Origin: JAAYZM01 sp964510785
GTDB taxonomy: Bacteria; Actinomycetota; Actinomycetes; Actinomycetales; Cellulomonadaceae
Length of the DNA stretch: 32,849 bases
Assembly (NCBI GenBank): GCA_964510785.1
Contig: CAZECM010000031.1
Location: forward strand, 1-32,849
Reading direction: 5' to 3'
Shown here: piece after piece, positions 23,364 through 31,667 of the stretch
How positions within the stretch are numbered: position 1 is the stretch's first letter
How the letters are laid out: each line of letters opens with the position of its first letter
Translations under genes and position numbers: made by a program
Notes under the pieces: generated by a model
Database searches by the model: none
What the model was told of the DNA's origin: nothing
Seen by the model: only the letters and a program-made list of their open reading frames with translations

Positions 23364-25355
23364 CTAGCCCTTGAGATCGCTCGGCGTCGTGTACTCGCCC
23401 GAGTAGCGCAACGACCACTGGGCGTTCACCCAGTGCGGGAAGTACGGCGGTGCCGTGTAGCGCAGCCGCACGTCGTACCGGTAGTCCTTGTCGTAGCCCG
23501 TGCCCGGGCTGCCCGCGGTACCCACAGCGCCGCGGTAACGCTGGGCGATCGAGCCGCGCACCCAGATCGAGCCGTTGCTCGCCCGTGACCGACCCGTGTT
23601 GAAGTACTGCACGGCGAACGAGTGCTGGAGGGTCTGGATGGAGCCCTGGATCTGGATGCCCGTGGGCGGCTGCAGGGTGTTGGTGGTCGGGTCCGGGATA
23701 CGTCGCGGCCACGTGCCGGAAGGATAGGTCGCCGCCAGGTCGCCGTACAGGTCGCGGTACATCCACGTTCCGCGAGTGCCGTTCGTACCGCTGCCCGCGC
23801 AGGTGTGGTTGGTGGGGGTCGCGTGCTTGGCCACGCAGTTCGTCCACTCGAAACGGTGGAGACGCGGGTGCATGATCTCGACCGTGTTGGTCGCGACGAG
23901 CCCGAGCAGGTCGTCCCCGTTGAGACCCTCGGCGAGCAGCAGGTCTCCAGTGACGACCACGGACTGTGCAGCCGCGACGGTCACGCGCCCGTTGAGCACA
24001 CCCTCGACGTAGACGTTCCCCTCGCCGCGGTACTTGCGGGCGTCCGTCATGGAACGGTCCATCGTGTAGCAGCGATACTGCGCGGTGCACGTACCCGGGT
24101 TCGGGTTGCCCGTGGTCTGGTGACCCGTCGACGAACCGCCGGTGCCGGAGTTGACGGTACGACTGTAGGTACCCAGCGGGAGCGTGCCGTCGATCCAGCC
24201 CGGCTCGATGAGGGAACGCGCCACCGCGTTCGAACCGGTCACCGGCGCGGGGCCGGCGTAGATCACCATGTCCGTCGGGACGGGCACCGTGGCGCCGGTC
24301 GCGCTCGAGAGCGCGGTCGCAGTGCCGCACGTAGTCGGTGCGTTGCCCTCGTCGTCGGCCTTGATGAGCACCGTGCCCGTCGCCGCCGAATCCTTGCTCC
24401 AGACCGTCATCGTGCCGTTCGAGTTGAAGACGATGCGCGTGGCGCCCACGTAGTGGCAGCCCGGGTAGTTGGCGAACTCCGCCGAGTTGTCGGGCAGCAG
24501 CAGGCTCGTCGAGTACTCCGGGGCGACGGCGAACGTCGCGCTCGAGCCCGTCGACGTGAAGGAGCTGCCCGTGCGCAGGCAACGGTTCCAGGTGGACCGC
24601 GTCCCGGGCACGACATCCTTGCAGTCGGGGAACGCGGACTCGACGCTCTGCAGGAAGCGGCCACCCACGGAGAGGATCGCGTCGTTGGAGAACACGCGCC
24701 CGTCGAGCACGTCGTTCACACCGAACTGGATCTCCGTGCACCCAGAACGGCCCTGCCAGAAGTAGCGAGCCTGTGAGGTGCCGGCCGAGCCGCACTGCAC
24801 TCCCGGTGGGCTCGAGTAGTAGGCGTTCTCTGGGTCGAGGTTCTCGTAGTCCGTGTAGTAGACGTAGTCGGTGGAACCACCCTTGCCGACGGCCACCTCG
24901 ATCGAGCGATAGACACCATTCGCCCGTCCCGTCGACTTCACCATGATCGTGCCGTCGGTGTATGCGCGCGAGGTGTCTGCCGAGTAGTGAAAGGCTGGGG
25001 CGTCGTTTCCCGTGGCCCCGGGCTCGACGGGCTGCCAGCCGTAGTCGCTCACCGCACACTGCGCAGGTGTCGCCATCGCGGCATTCGAGCAGTCGATGGT
25101 GCGGCCGTAGTTGTCGTCCCGGTTCAGCTGGGAGATGAAGTCGTCCACACCGGACTGTGCGGCACTGATCGCTGCCGTGTAGTCCTGGTTGTAGCGCGAG
25201 AACTTGGTCGAGGACATCGCGTAGGTGAGGCCCACGAGCAGGAAGGACATGAGCAGCATCATCGAACCCACCACGAGCACCATCGCCATGCCCTCCTCGG
25301 GCGCGTAGATGCGTCGCAGCAGGCCCACGGGGCGGCGTGCAGGTGATCTGGTCAT
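23364..25355 (-). CDS. Large PilX-like minor pilin / pilus-assembly protein
   Basis: A 663-residue protein whose N-terminus (EEGMAMVLVVGSMMLLMSFLLVGLTYAM, residues 20-47; helix 23-46) resembles the PilX N-terminal family, which has a pilin-like helix without the Glu5 of classical pilins. The long extracellular part is rich in Gly, Thr, Ser, Tyr and Asn and contains paired cysteines (for example CKDVV...CLRTG; CTAQYRC; CVAKH...TC) likely to form disulfides. It has no recognised catalytic motif. It sits between the pilW-like gene (3 nt) and pilD (0 nt). Proteobacterial PilX proteins are much shorter, so the C-terminal region is an actinobacterial addition. Confidence 0.8.
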   Translation of the reverse strand: MTRSPARRPVGLLRRIYAPEEGMAMVLVVGSMMLLMSFLLVGLTYAMSSTKFSRYNQDYTAAISAAQSGVDDFISQLNRDDNYGRTIDCSNAAMATPAQCAVSDYGWQPVEPGATGNDAPAFHYSADTSRAYTDGTIMVKSTGRANGVYRSIEVAVGKGGSTDYVYYTDYENLDPENAYYSSPPGVQCGSAGTSQARYFWQGRSGCTEIQFGVNDVLDGRVFSNDAILSVGGRFLQSVESAFPDCKDVVPGTRSTWNRCLRTGSSFTSTGSSATFAVAPEYSTSLLLPDNSAEFANYPGCHYVGATRIVFNSNGTMTVWSKDSAATGTVLIKADDEGNAPTTCGTATALSSATGATVPVPTDMVIYAGPAPVTGSNAVARSLIEPGWIDGTLPLGTYSRTVNSGTGGSSTGHQTTGNPNPGTCTAQYRCYTMDRSMTDARKYRGEGNVYVEGVLNGRVTVAAAQSVVVTGDLLLAEGLNGDDLLGLVATNTVEIMHPRLHRFEWTNCVAKHATPTNHTCAGSGTNGTRGTWMYRDLYGDLAATYPSGTWPRRIPDPTTNTLQPPTGIQIQGSIQTLQHSFAVQYFNTGRSRASNGSIWVRGSIAQRYRGAVGTAGSPGTGYDKDYRYDVRLRYTAPPYFPHWVNAQWSLRYSGEYTTPSDLKG

Positions 25356-25358
25356 CGC

Positions 25359-26105
25359 CTAGTTCTCGTCCTCTCCCTGCCGAATGACGGCTTGAGTGTT
25401 GGGCAGCATGATGCGCTGGATGTACGAGGTCTCACGCGCCTGCGAGCTACCCTGGCCCTGGCCCTGGACCCGCACGTAGATCTCGACTGCGATCACGCGC
25501 GAGAGTTGGTTGGCCGCGAGGGAACCGTTGCCCGGGTTGTACTCTTCCCCGGCCGGACCGAAGTAGCGGAAGAGCGGCTTGCTAGGTTCCACGAGCACGT
25601 CACGTGCGACCGTGGAAGTCCTGATGCGCTGCTGGCAGCTCTGCGCCGTCGAACTGCAGTACTGGTAGCCCGACGTCGAGGGCGTTGACGAGTCGGGGAC
25701 CTGGATCGTCTGGACGAGGTTGCCCACTCCGTCCGCGTCGTCGTCCTCGAGGACGTACGTGACTCGGCTCGGCCCCACGGAGTTCCCTGGGTTGTCGATG
25801 TTGCCGTAGAACTGCACCTCGAAGCGGCGCCCTTGGACGAAGGCGTCCTCCGTGCACCCGGCGCAGTTTGCGAGAAGCTGGCTCGGCATGACGGCCGTGC
25901 GCAGGGTCTCACTCATCCGCTCCGAGCCGGAGCGCGCCTCCTGGATCTGGTCGAGGCGATTGCTGTTCTGCTGCGAGGTCTCCTGGGTGCCGATCACGAG
26001 TGCGACCGTGGCCGTGACGATGAAGCTCATGATCATCATCGTGATCAGAAGCTCGACAAGCGTGATGCCCGCCTCGCGACCGGCCAGCCGTTCTGTGCTC
26101 GTCAT
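25359..26105 (-). CDS. PilW-like minor pilin
   Basis: A 248-residue prepilin. The ATG at 26105-26103 overlaps the stop of the pilV-like gene as ATGA. The leader ends REAG and the predicted mature N-terminus is ITLVELLITMMIMSFIV, with Glu at position 5 and a long hydrophobic helix. Two close Cys pairs are present (CAGC; CSSTAQSC). The C-terminal part has the beta-strand pattern LSRVIAVEIYVRVQG. Minor pilins of this class usually prime pilus assembly. Confidence 0.87.
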   Translation of the reverse strand: MTSTERLAGREAGITLVELLITMMIMSFIVTATVALVIGTQETSQQNSNRLDQIQEARSGSERMSETLRTAVMPSQLLANCAGCTEDAFVQGRRFEVQFYGNIDNPGNSVGPSRVTYVLEDDDADGVGNLVQTIQVPDSSTPSTSGYQYCSSTAQSCQQRIRTSTVARDVLVEPSKPLFRYFGPAGEEYNPGNGSLAANQLSRVIAVEIYVRVQGQGQGSSQARETSYIQRIMLPNTQAVIRQGEDEN

Positions 26106-27979
26106 GAGGTCGTCACCGCACCAGTCAAGAGGTTCAGGCGTACGGACGACTGCCACGAGATCGTCACCTGCTGCATGTTCGTACAGCGGTTGCCGGAGCC
26201 GTTGGCGGCCTGTTGGCGATAGACGAACCATGTGCCCTGCGGTAGGTTCCCCGTCACCGACGAGTCCCTGTGCGACGACGGCCCGATAGTGCGGATACCC
26301 GCAGGGGAGTTCGGAACGGACGTGCCGCAGCTCGCGGTGATCGCGGACGGGCTGGCAATGATGCGCCAGGTGTTCTGGTTCCCGCTGATCGCAGGGATGT
26401 TGGTCACCTCGAACGCCGCCATGTGTGCGGGCCAGGTGAAGCTCGTGTTCTGGCCATAGGGCACCGCTACCAGACCGGCGTCGAGACACGGCGAGCCGTC
26501 GGGCTGGCCGCCCGACTCCGGCATGGCGAAGACGTACCAGTTGCCGGCAGGGAGCTCGACGGGACCGATCGTCCCGCCCCCGGTGGAGAGCTGGACCGCC
26601 TTGCCACCCGCGTCGGTGCAGCTCGCGCTCGTGACGCCGCCTGAGACCGCCCAGACGGGCATGCCCTCGTTGGGAGCGTTGAGGATGCGCAGCGTCGAGG
26701 AGGCCCACACGACCGGGCTGTTGGGGCCTGGGATGAGCGAGACCGCGGTGGGGCCGACGGCGCAACCGAAGTCGTCGTTCTCGAGGAAGAAGTCCCAGAT
26801 GCCCGGAGGTAGCTCGGCGGCCGAAGGGTTCACCGTGCGGGCGGAGTTCGCGGTGCAGCTCTCACCGACAGGGGCCGCGATGACGTCGCCACTCGCTGGC
26901 ATGCCCGTCACCTGGAACTGCGCGTAGTGGAACTCGACCTCGATCACCTCGGTACCACCGGGCTCGAGCGTGACCATGTTGGCGATCTCGGTGGGCAGGT
27001 CGGTGCCGAAGAAGGCCCCGTAGTTGGTGGGCCACAGGCCCGAGATGGTGGTCTCGAGGCCGGTGAGCGTGTGCGGCGTGATGGTCGTGGCGCCCGAGGC
27101 CTCTGACTGGAAGAGCGAGACGGTGCTGCCCGCGGCGTCCGCGTCGGTGAGGCCGGCACCCGTGGCACGCAGGATGGCCCGACCCGCACGGTCGATCGCG
27201 ATCTGGACGTTCGAGACGAGTTGACCGGGGGTGACGGTGCCGATGAGGCGCTCGGGGTTCGTTGTGCCCGAGATGTCGACGTACCCGGTGTCGGGGAAGC
27301 GTGCCGTGTAGTCCGCACCGCCCGCCGGCGGGTTGACGGAGACCACCGCGCAGCCCGAGGAGTCCGTGAACGCCGAGCGCGACTCGGTGTTGGAGGACAC
27401 CACCACGGTGCGACCGCCGCTCGGCTCGCCCTTCGAGTCCTTGACCGCGACGGCCACGAACGAGGACGTGGACGGTAGGCCCTGGCCCCGCTCGGGGGCG
27501 AGCACCGTCTGGTTCGTCACCGGATTGGTGGAGCGCATGTTGGGCCAGGTCACCTCGACCTGGATCAGAAGTGTGGGGTGCTCGACGGCGGAACCGCCCT
27601 CGCAGGCAGACGTGCCGGAGCCCGTGATGTTCCAGGTGCTCGAACGGCGCACCATGTAGGCCGTGCCGTCCACCTGGAGGGGATTGCCCGAGGCGCCGCC
27701 TGCGAGCGGGTTGCCGTTGACGACTAGACCCTGATTGGCGACGGTGAGCGGGCCTTCGTCCGTGGCGAGGAACTGCTCGCGCACGATGTCGATCTCGCGC
27801 GCCGCGAGGTTGGCAGCGGCGACACGGTTGCGGGCGTCGACTGAGGTGCGCTGGGAGGAGAGCAGGATCCCGAGAGTCGCCATCGCGAGTATGCCGAGCA
27901 CGACGAGTGCGACAACGATCTCGACGAGCGTCAGGCCCGCGTCGTCCTGGCGCGGAGTACCGGCTCGCGATGCGCTCAT
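26102..27979 (-). CDS. Giant modular PilV-like minor pilin
   Basis: A prepilin of 625 residues, several times longer than ordinary PilV. The leader of 15 residues ends DDAG, and the mature start LTLVEIVVALVVLGILA has Glu5. After the pilin domain comes a carboxypeptidase-regulatory/Ig-like domain (GEPSGGRTVVVSS...DSSGCAVVSV, about 190-240). Then comes a repeated module of 86-103 residues built as a 'LPxGxW..F' turn, a hydrophobic strand ending in W or F, and a strand with Cys; units begin near 388, 474 and 577, with a degenerate one before 388. GAGGGAG lies about 8 nt before the ATG at 27979. It probably caps the fibre as a tip adhesin; that role is inferred. Confidence 0.87.
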   Translation of the reverse strand: MSASRAGTPRQDDAGLTLVEIVVALVVLGILAMATLGILLSSQRTSVDARNRVAAANLAAREIDIVREQFLATDEGPLTVANQGLVVNGNPLAGGASGNPLQVDGTAYMVRRSSTWNITGSGTSACEGGSAVEHPTLLIQVEVTWPNMRSTNPVTNQTVLAPERGQGLPSTSSFVAVAVKDSKGEPSGGRTVVVSSNTESRSAFTDSSGCAVVSVNPPAGGADYTARFPDTGYVDISGTTNPERLIGTVTPGQLVSNVQIAIDRAGRAILRATGAGLTDADAAGSTVSLFQSEASGATTITPHTLTGLETTISGLWPTNYGAFFGTDLPTEIANMVTLEPGGTEVIEVEFHYAQFQVTGMPASGDVIAAPVGESCTANSARTVNPSAAELPPGIWDFFLENDDFGCAVGPTAVSLIPGPNSPVVWASSTLRILNAPNEGMPVWAVSGGVTSASCTDAGGKAVQLSTGGGTIGPVELPAGNWYVFAMPESGGQPDGSPCLDAGLVAVPYGQNTSFTWPAHMAAFEVTNIPAISGNQNTWRIIASPSAITASCGTSVPNSPAGIRTIGPSSHRDSSVTGNLPQGTWFVYRQQAANGSGNRCTNMQQVTISWQSSVRLNLLTGAVTTS

Positions 27980-28035
27980 CGATGAGTCTCCCTCGGTCTC
28001 GGTCGTGCCAATCGTCTGGTCGAAGTACCGGCGAA

Positions 28036-28065
28036 GGGGCGGGGGACGCGGTGGTCCCCCGCCCC
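28036..28065 (-). terminator. Strong hairpin downstream of pilA
   Basis: GGGGCGGGGGAC (28036-28047) pairs perfectly with GTCCCCCGCCCC (28054-28065) around a 6-nt loop. A smaller hairpin, GGTCTA (28079-28084) with TAGACC (28091-28096), lies between it and the pilA stop. Together they should end or stabilise a short, abundant pilA message ahead of the minor pilins. Confidence 0.85.
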
Positions 28066-28106
28066 AACGTCGGGTCTGGGTCTATTGCTCTAGACCGCAG
28101 TCAGAA

Positions 28107-28532
28107 CTAGCAGAGGCCCTCTTCGAGCCCACCCTCGGCGGAGTACTTGAAACCGGCGACCGCCTTGTCTCCATTGGGGTTCGTCACCGCGACACACCAG
28201 GTGAGCTGGCCGCTGACGTCCGTCGACGCGTCGAGCACAACGTTCGCGCTGCTGTTGCCGATCGACTCGCCACCGATCGTGTAGTCGGAGCCGCTCCCGC
28301 CCGCGAGGGTCGGCGCATCGGTCGTGTCGACGTACCACGTCGCGATCTCCTTGCCGATGGTCGAGACGTCGGCCTTGGCCGCGGAGTCCTCGGCCTTCTT
28401 GCGCTGGTTGAGGAACAGCGGGATCGCGATCGCGGCGAGGATGCCGATGATGATGATGACGACGAGGAGCTCGATCAGGGTGAAGCCCTGGTCCTTGTCC
28501 TCCGCCATGGCCTTGCGCATACGAGTAATCAC
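28107..28532 (-). CDS. pilA: Major type IV pilin PilA
   Basis: The structural subunit of the pilus. It has 141 residues from GTG 28532, which has GGGAG 8 nt upstream; ATG 28520 is a shorter alternative without a good ribosome-binding site. The leader ends EDKDQG, and the mature protein begins FTLIELLVVIIIIGILAAIA with Glu5, the classical type IVa signature. Two Cys (WCVAV and the C-terminal GLC) form the usual D-loop. The mature form has 125 residues. It is flanked by a 191-nt structured leader and a strong terminator, consistent with high, separately tuned expression. Confidence 0.97.
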   Translation of the reverse strand: MITRMRKAMAEDKDQGFTLIELLVVIIIIGILAAIAIPLFLNQRKKAEDSAAKADVSTIGKEIATWYVDTTDAPTLAGGSGSDYTIGGESIGNSSANVVLDASTDVSGQLTWCVAVTNPNGDKAVAGFKYSAEGGLEEGLC

Positions 28533-28723
28533 TGAGTGCTCCCGTTCGGTCGGTCTCTTGGTTGTCTGCTACTTCAGTTGCCGGCCTGCGCCGGCTTCAG
28601 CCATACAGTCAGAACATCGGGCCTGACCTGCGCGGACTTGAGCGGAATCGGCAAGATTGGATTGATTCACCCTCTGGTCCTTGCCGTTTGTCCGGTTTGC
28701 CAAATCTGTCGGGCCGGACGGCC
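28533..28723 (-). promoter_or_regulatory. Structured leader/intergenic region of pilA
   Basis: A 191-nt region with three inverted repeats before pilA: CGGCAAG (28649-28655) with CTTGCCG (28680-28686); CAGTCAG (28606-28612) with CTGACCTG (28623-28630), one bulge; and GCCGGC (28580-28585) with GCCGGC (28590-28595) around CTGC. A fourth, GGGCC/GGCCC at 28711-28724, overlaps the pilC stop. No convincing -10/-35 was found. It should contain the pilA promoter and possibly a regulatory RNA. Confidence 0.55.
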
Positions 28724-29953
28724 CTACTCGATGAGGTCGAAGATGGTGAAGATCGGCATATAGAGGGCGATGATCATGCCACCCACGATGGTGCCGAGCA
28801 CCGCGATCATGAGCGGCTCGATGAGGCTCGTGAGCTGCTCGGTGGTGGCCTCGACCTCCTGGTCGTAGAACTCCGAGATCTTGTGCAGCATCTCGTCGAG
28901 CGCACCCGTGTCCTCACCCACCGTGATCATCTGCACCACCATGGCGGGGAACACGGGGTGGGAGTAGAGCGGTTGGGCGAGGGACTGGCCCTGGCGCACC
29001 GAGTCCCGCACGTCCTGTGCCGCCTGCTCGATCACGTAGTTGCCGGAGGTCTCTCCCACGACGTCGAGCGCCTGCAGGATGGGCACGCCCGCGTGGATCA
29101 TGGTGCCGAAGTTCCGGGTGAACCGCGCGATCGCGACCTTGCGGAAGAGGTTGCCGAAGATCGGCACCTTGAGCTTCCAGGGGTCCACCTTCTGGCGCAC
29201 CGAGAGCTTGTTCTTGTTCTTGCCCCACCACGCCGCGAAGATGATGCCTGCCACGAGCAGGATGGGAGCAGCGACCTTCATGATGTCGCTCAGGAACACG
29301 AGGAACTGCGTGGGCGCGGGCAGCGCCCCGCCGAGGCTCGCGAACATGCCGGCGAACACGGGCACGATGAACAGCAGCATGCCGGCCGTCGCGAGGATCG
29401 CCATGATGAACACGACCACCGGGTACGTCATGGCCGACTTCACCTTGGCGCGGAGCTTGACCTCGCCCTCGTAGTTCTCCGCGAGGGAGACGAGCACCTG
29501 GTCCAGGAAGCCGCCCACCTCGCCGGCCTTGATCATGTTGACCATGAGGGGCGGGAACACCGAGTCGTGCTTGCTCATCGCCACGGAGAGCGCGACGCCG
29601 GTCTCGACCTCGCCACGCACCTGGAACAGCACCTTCGAGAGCGGCTTGCTCTCCGTCTGCTCCGCGAGGATCTGCAGGGCGCGCAGCAGGCTCAGGCCCG
29701 CGTTGATCATGGTCGAGAGCTGGCGCGCCATAAGTGCAAGATCCTTGAGGCCCACCTTGTCGGTGAGACCCGGGATCGAGAGCTCCGCATTCAGGCCGGT
29801 GGTCGACACCTCGTTGATCGACAGCGGCGCGCTGCCCATGACGCGCAGCCGCTGGGCGACGGCGCTCTCGCTCGGGGCCTCGATCTTGCCCTTGACGATC
29901 TTGCCGTCCTTCGCGCGGACGGTGTACTCGAAGGTCTTGCTCGCTGAGCTCAT
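28724..29953 (-). CDS. pilC: Type IV pilus platform protein PilC
   Basis: Inner-membrane rotor at the base of the pilus that couples the ATPases to pilin movement. It has 409 residues, typical, with two GspF-type cytoplasmic domains (about 70-195 and 275-400), each followed by hydrophobic helices: FIMAILATAGMLLFIVPVFAGMF, PILLVAGIIFAAWWG and the C-terminal LIEPLMIAVLGTIVGGMIIALYMPIF. Conserved LARQLSTMINAGLSL and GExxGxLDxxL motifs occur in both halves. The ATG at 29953 lies 6 nt after the pilT stop. Confidence 0.97.
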   Translation of the reverse strand: MSSASKTFEYTVRAKDGKIVKGKIEAPSESAVAQRLRVMGSAPLSINEVSTTGLNAELSIPGLTDKVGLKDLALMARQLSTMINAGLSLLRALQILAEQTESKPLSKVLFQVRGEVETGVALSVAMSKHDSVFPPLMVNMIKAGEVGGFLDQVLVSLAENYEGEVKLRAKVKSAMTYPVVVFIMAILATAGMLLFIVPVFAGMFASLGGALPAPTQFLVFLSDIMKVAAPILLVAGIIFAAWWGKNKNKLSVRQKVDPWKLKVPIFGNLFRKVAIARFTRNFGTMIHAGVPILQALDVVGETSGNYVIEQAAQDVRDSVRQGQSLAQPLYSHPVFPAMVVQMITVGEDTGALDEMLHKISEFYDQEVEATTEQLTSLIEPLMIAVLGTIVGGMIIALYMPIFTIFDLIE

Positions 29954-29959
29954 GTCCGC

Positions 29960-31552
29960 CTACCTCGGTGTGGCGGCTGCCATGCCGCCACCCATCATCG
30001 AGCCGCCCATCATCGAGTCGGCCATCCCGCCGGCACCCTGGGCCATCTGCGCGTTGCGCCCCACGATCCGGTTGAAGTCCTCGATGTGGTGCGCCTTCTC
30101 CATACCCACCTCGTACGTGATGGCGCCGCTCTTGACGAGGTCACCGAGGTGCTGGTCCATCGTGTGCATGCCGTGCGTGGCGCCCGCCTGCATGGCCGAG
30201 TAGATCTGGTGCGTGTTGCCTTCGCGGATCAGGTTGCGCACCGCGGGGGTCGCGAGCAGCACCTCGGTCGCGATGATGCGCCCGCGCCCGCTCGCCCGCT
30301 TGCACAGCGTCTGCGACACCACGCCCTGCAGCGCGGAGGCGAGCTGCGTACGGATCTGGGACTGCTGGTTGGCGGGGAACACGTCGATGATGCGGTCGAT
30401 CGTCTGCGCCGCGTCCTGCGTGTGCAGGGTGGCGAACACGAGGTGGCCGGTCTCTGCCGCGGTGAGCGCCACGGAGATGGTCTCGAGGTCACGCATCTCA
30501 CCCACGAGGATGATGTCGGGGTCCTGGCGCAGCACGTGCTTGAGCGCGTTGCCGAACGAGTGCGTGTCCTCCCCCACCTCGCGCTGGTTCACGAGCGCCA
30601 TCTTGTGGCGGTGCAGGAACTCGATCGGGTCCTCGACCGTCATGATGTGCTCGGCACGCGTGCGGTTCGCGAGGTCGATGATCGAGGCGAGCGTGGTCGA
30701 CTTGCCCGAGCCCGTGGGCCCCGTGACGAGCACGAGCCCACGCGGCAGTCCGGCGAAGTTCCCGACCACGGGAGGCAGGCCGAGCGTGTCGAGCGGCTTG
30801 ATCTCGTAGGGGATCACGCGGAAGGCCGCACCCACCGAGTCGCGCTGGAAGTACATGTTGACGCGGAACCGCGCCTGGCCGCGCACCGCGTAGGCGAAGT
30901 CGAGCTCGAGGTCCGCCTCGAACTTCTCGCGCTGACGCTGGGTGAGGATCGAGTAGAGGGACCGCTGCAGCCCCTCGGCGTTGAGGGGTGGGTATCCCTC
31001 GAGCGCCCGCAGGCTGCCGTCGAGCCGCACCATGGGTGCCGCACCGGACGTGAGGTGCAGGTCCGAGGCCCCCATCGAGACCTGCTTCATGAGCAGCTCG
31101 TCGAGCTGGACGTCACCCTCCTGGGTCTCCTGGCTCAGGCCGATGCGTGCCTTGGCGGCGCCGGCGGAGGCGCTCGGCGGCTGCGGGCCGGCGGGACGCG
31201 ACTGCGGCAAGGGCTGCGGAGCCTGCTGCTGCGGGGGCTGCGGTGCTTGCTGTGCGACAGGCGGTCCCGCGGGCGAGCCGGACGACGGCGGACCGTAACC
31301 CCCGGGCGACGCAGACGACGGCGGACCGTAGCCCGCGGGTGAGGCGGAAGACGCCGCGTAGCCGGGAGGCGGCGTCTGGCCGTACCCGGCCGGCGTCGGC
31401 GCCGAGGAGTACTGCGACGCCGTAGGGAACCCACCCTGCGCGGGCGGCTGCGTCGGGGGCACCTGCTGCGCCGGGGGTGCCGGAGGCCGCGCGCCGGCGC
31501 TCTTCGAGGGCACCGGGTCGAACACGGGCCCGGACGAATAGGACTCACTCAC
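29960..31552 (-). CDS. pilT: Type IV pilus retraction ATPase PilT with long N-terminal extension
   Basis: A hexameric ATPase that depolymerises pili. It has 530 residues against about 350 for usual PilT. The GTG at 31552 has GGAGG 7 nt upstream. Residues 1-145 are a low-complexity Pro/Gln/Ser/Gly/Tyr region with an 11-residue repeat (SPAGYGPPSSA). The ATPase core follows: Walker A GPTGSGKST (278-286), Asp box EDPIEF, Walker B IILVGEMRD (347-355), His box GHLVFATLHT, and the PilT-specific AVRNLIREGNTHQI (437-450). The C-terminus is Gly/Met-rich (SMMGGSMMGGGM). It lies between pilB and pilC in one transcription unit. Confidence 0.95.
   Translation of the reverse strand: MSESYSSGPVFDPVPSKSAGARPPAPPAQQVPPTQPPAQGGFPTASQYSSAPTPAGYGQTPPPGYAASSASPAGYGPPSSASPGGYGPPSSGSPAGPPVAQQAPQPPQQQAPQPLPQSRPAGPQPPSASAGAAKARIGLSQETQEGDVQLDELLMKQVSMGASDLHLTSGAAPMVRLDGSLRALEGYPPLNAEGLQRSLYSILTQRQREKFEADLELDFAYAVRGQARFRVNMYFQRDSVGAAFRVIPYEIKPLDTLGLPPVVGNFAGLPRGLVLVTGPTGSGKSTTLASIIDLANRTRAEHIMTVEDPIEFLHRHKMALVNQREVGEDTHSFGNALKHVLRQDPDIILVGEMRDLETISVALTAAETGHLVFATLHTQDAAQTIDRIIDVFPANQQSQIRTQLASALQGVVSQTLCKRASGRGRIIATEVLLATPAVRNLIREGNTHQIYSAMQAGATHGMHTMDQHLGDLVKSGAITYEVGMEKAHHIEDFNRIVGRNAQMAQGAGGMADSMMGGSMMGGGMAAATPR
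31281..31346 (-). repeat. Tandem 33-bp repeat in the pilT leader region
   Basis: GACGACGGCGGACCGTA recurs at 31281 and 31314 (period 33 bp), encoding two copies of an 11-residue Ser/Pro/Gly/Tyr unit. Copy number could vary by slippage. Confidence 0.7.
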
Positions 31553-31667
31553 GGCATGGCCTCCAGGTCTGGACAGCGAACGCGCAGCGTGGTGCGTCCG
31601 TAGTAGCCCTATCGGCCTAGTGGGAGCTGCCCTTGAGGTCGAAGCGTCGGATTCGCGAAGCCCGCCG

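Noticed and set aside
28533..28723. Cyclic di-GMP-I (GEMM) riboswitch upstream of pilA
   Set aside because: The conserved ACGCA...GCAAA core and paired receptor could not be found; kept only as an unassigned structured leader.
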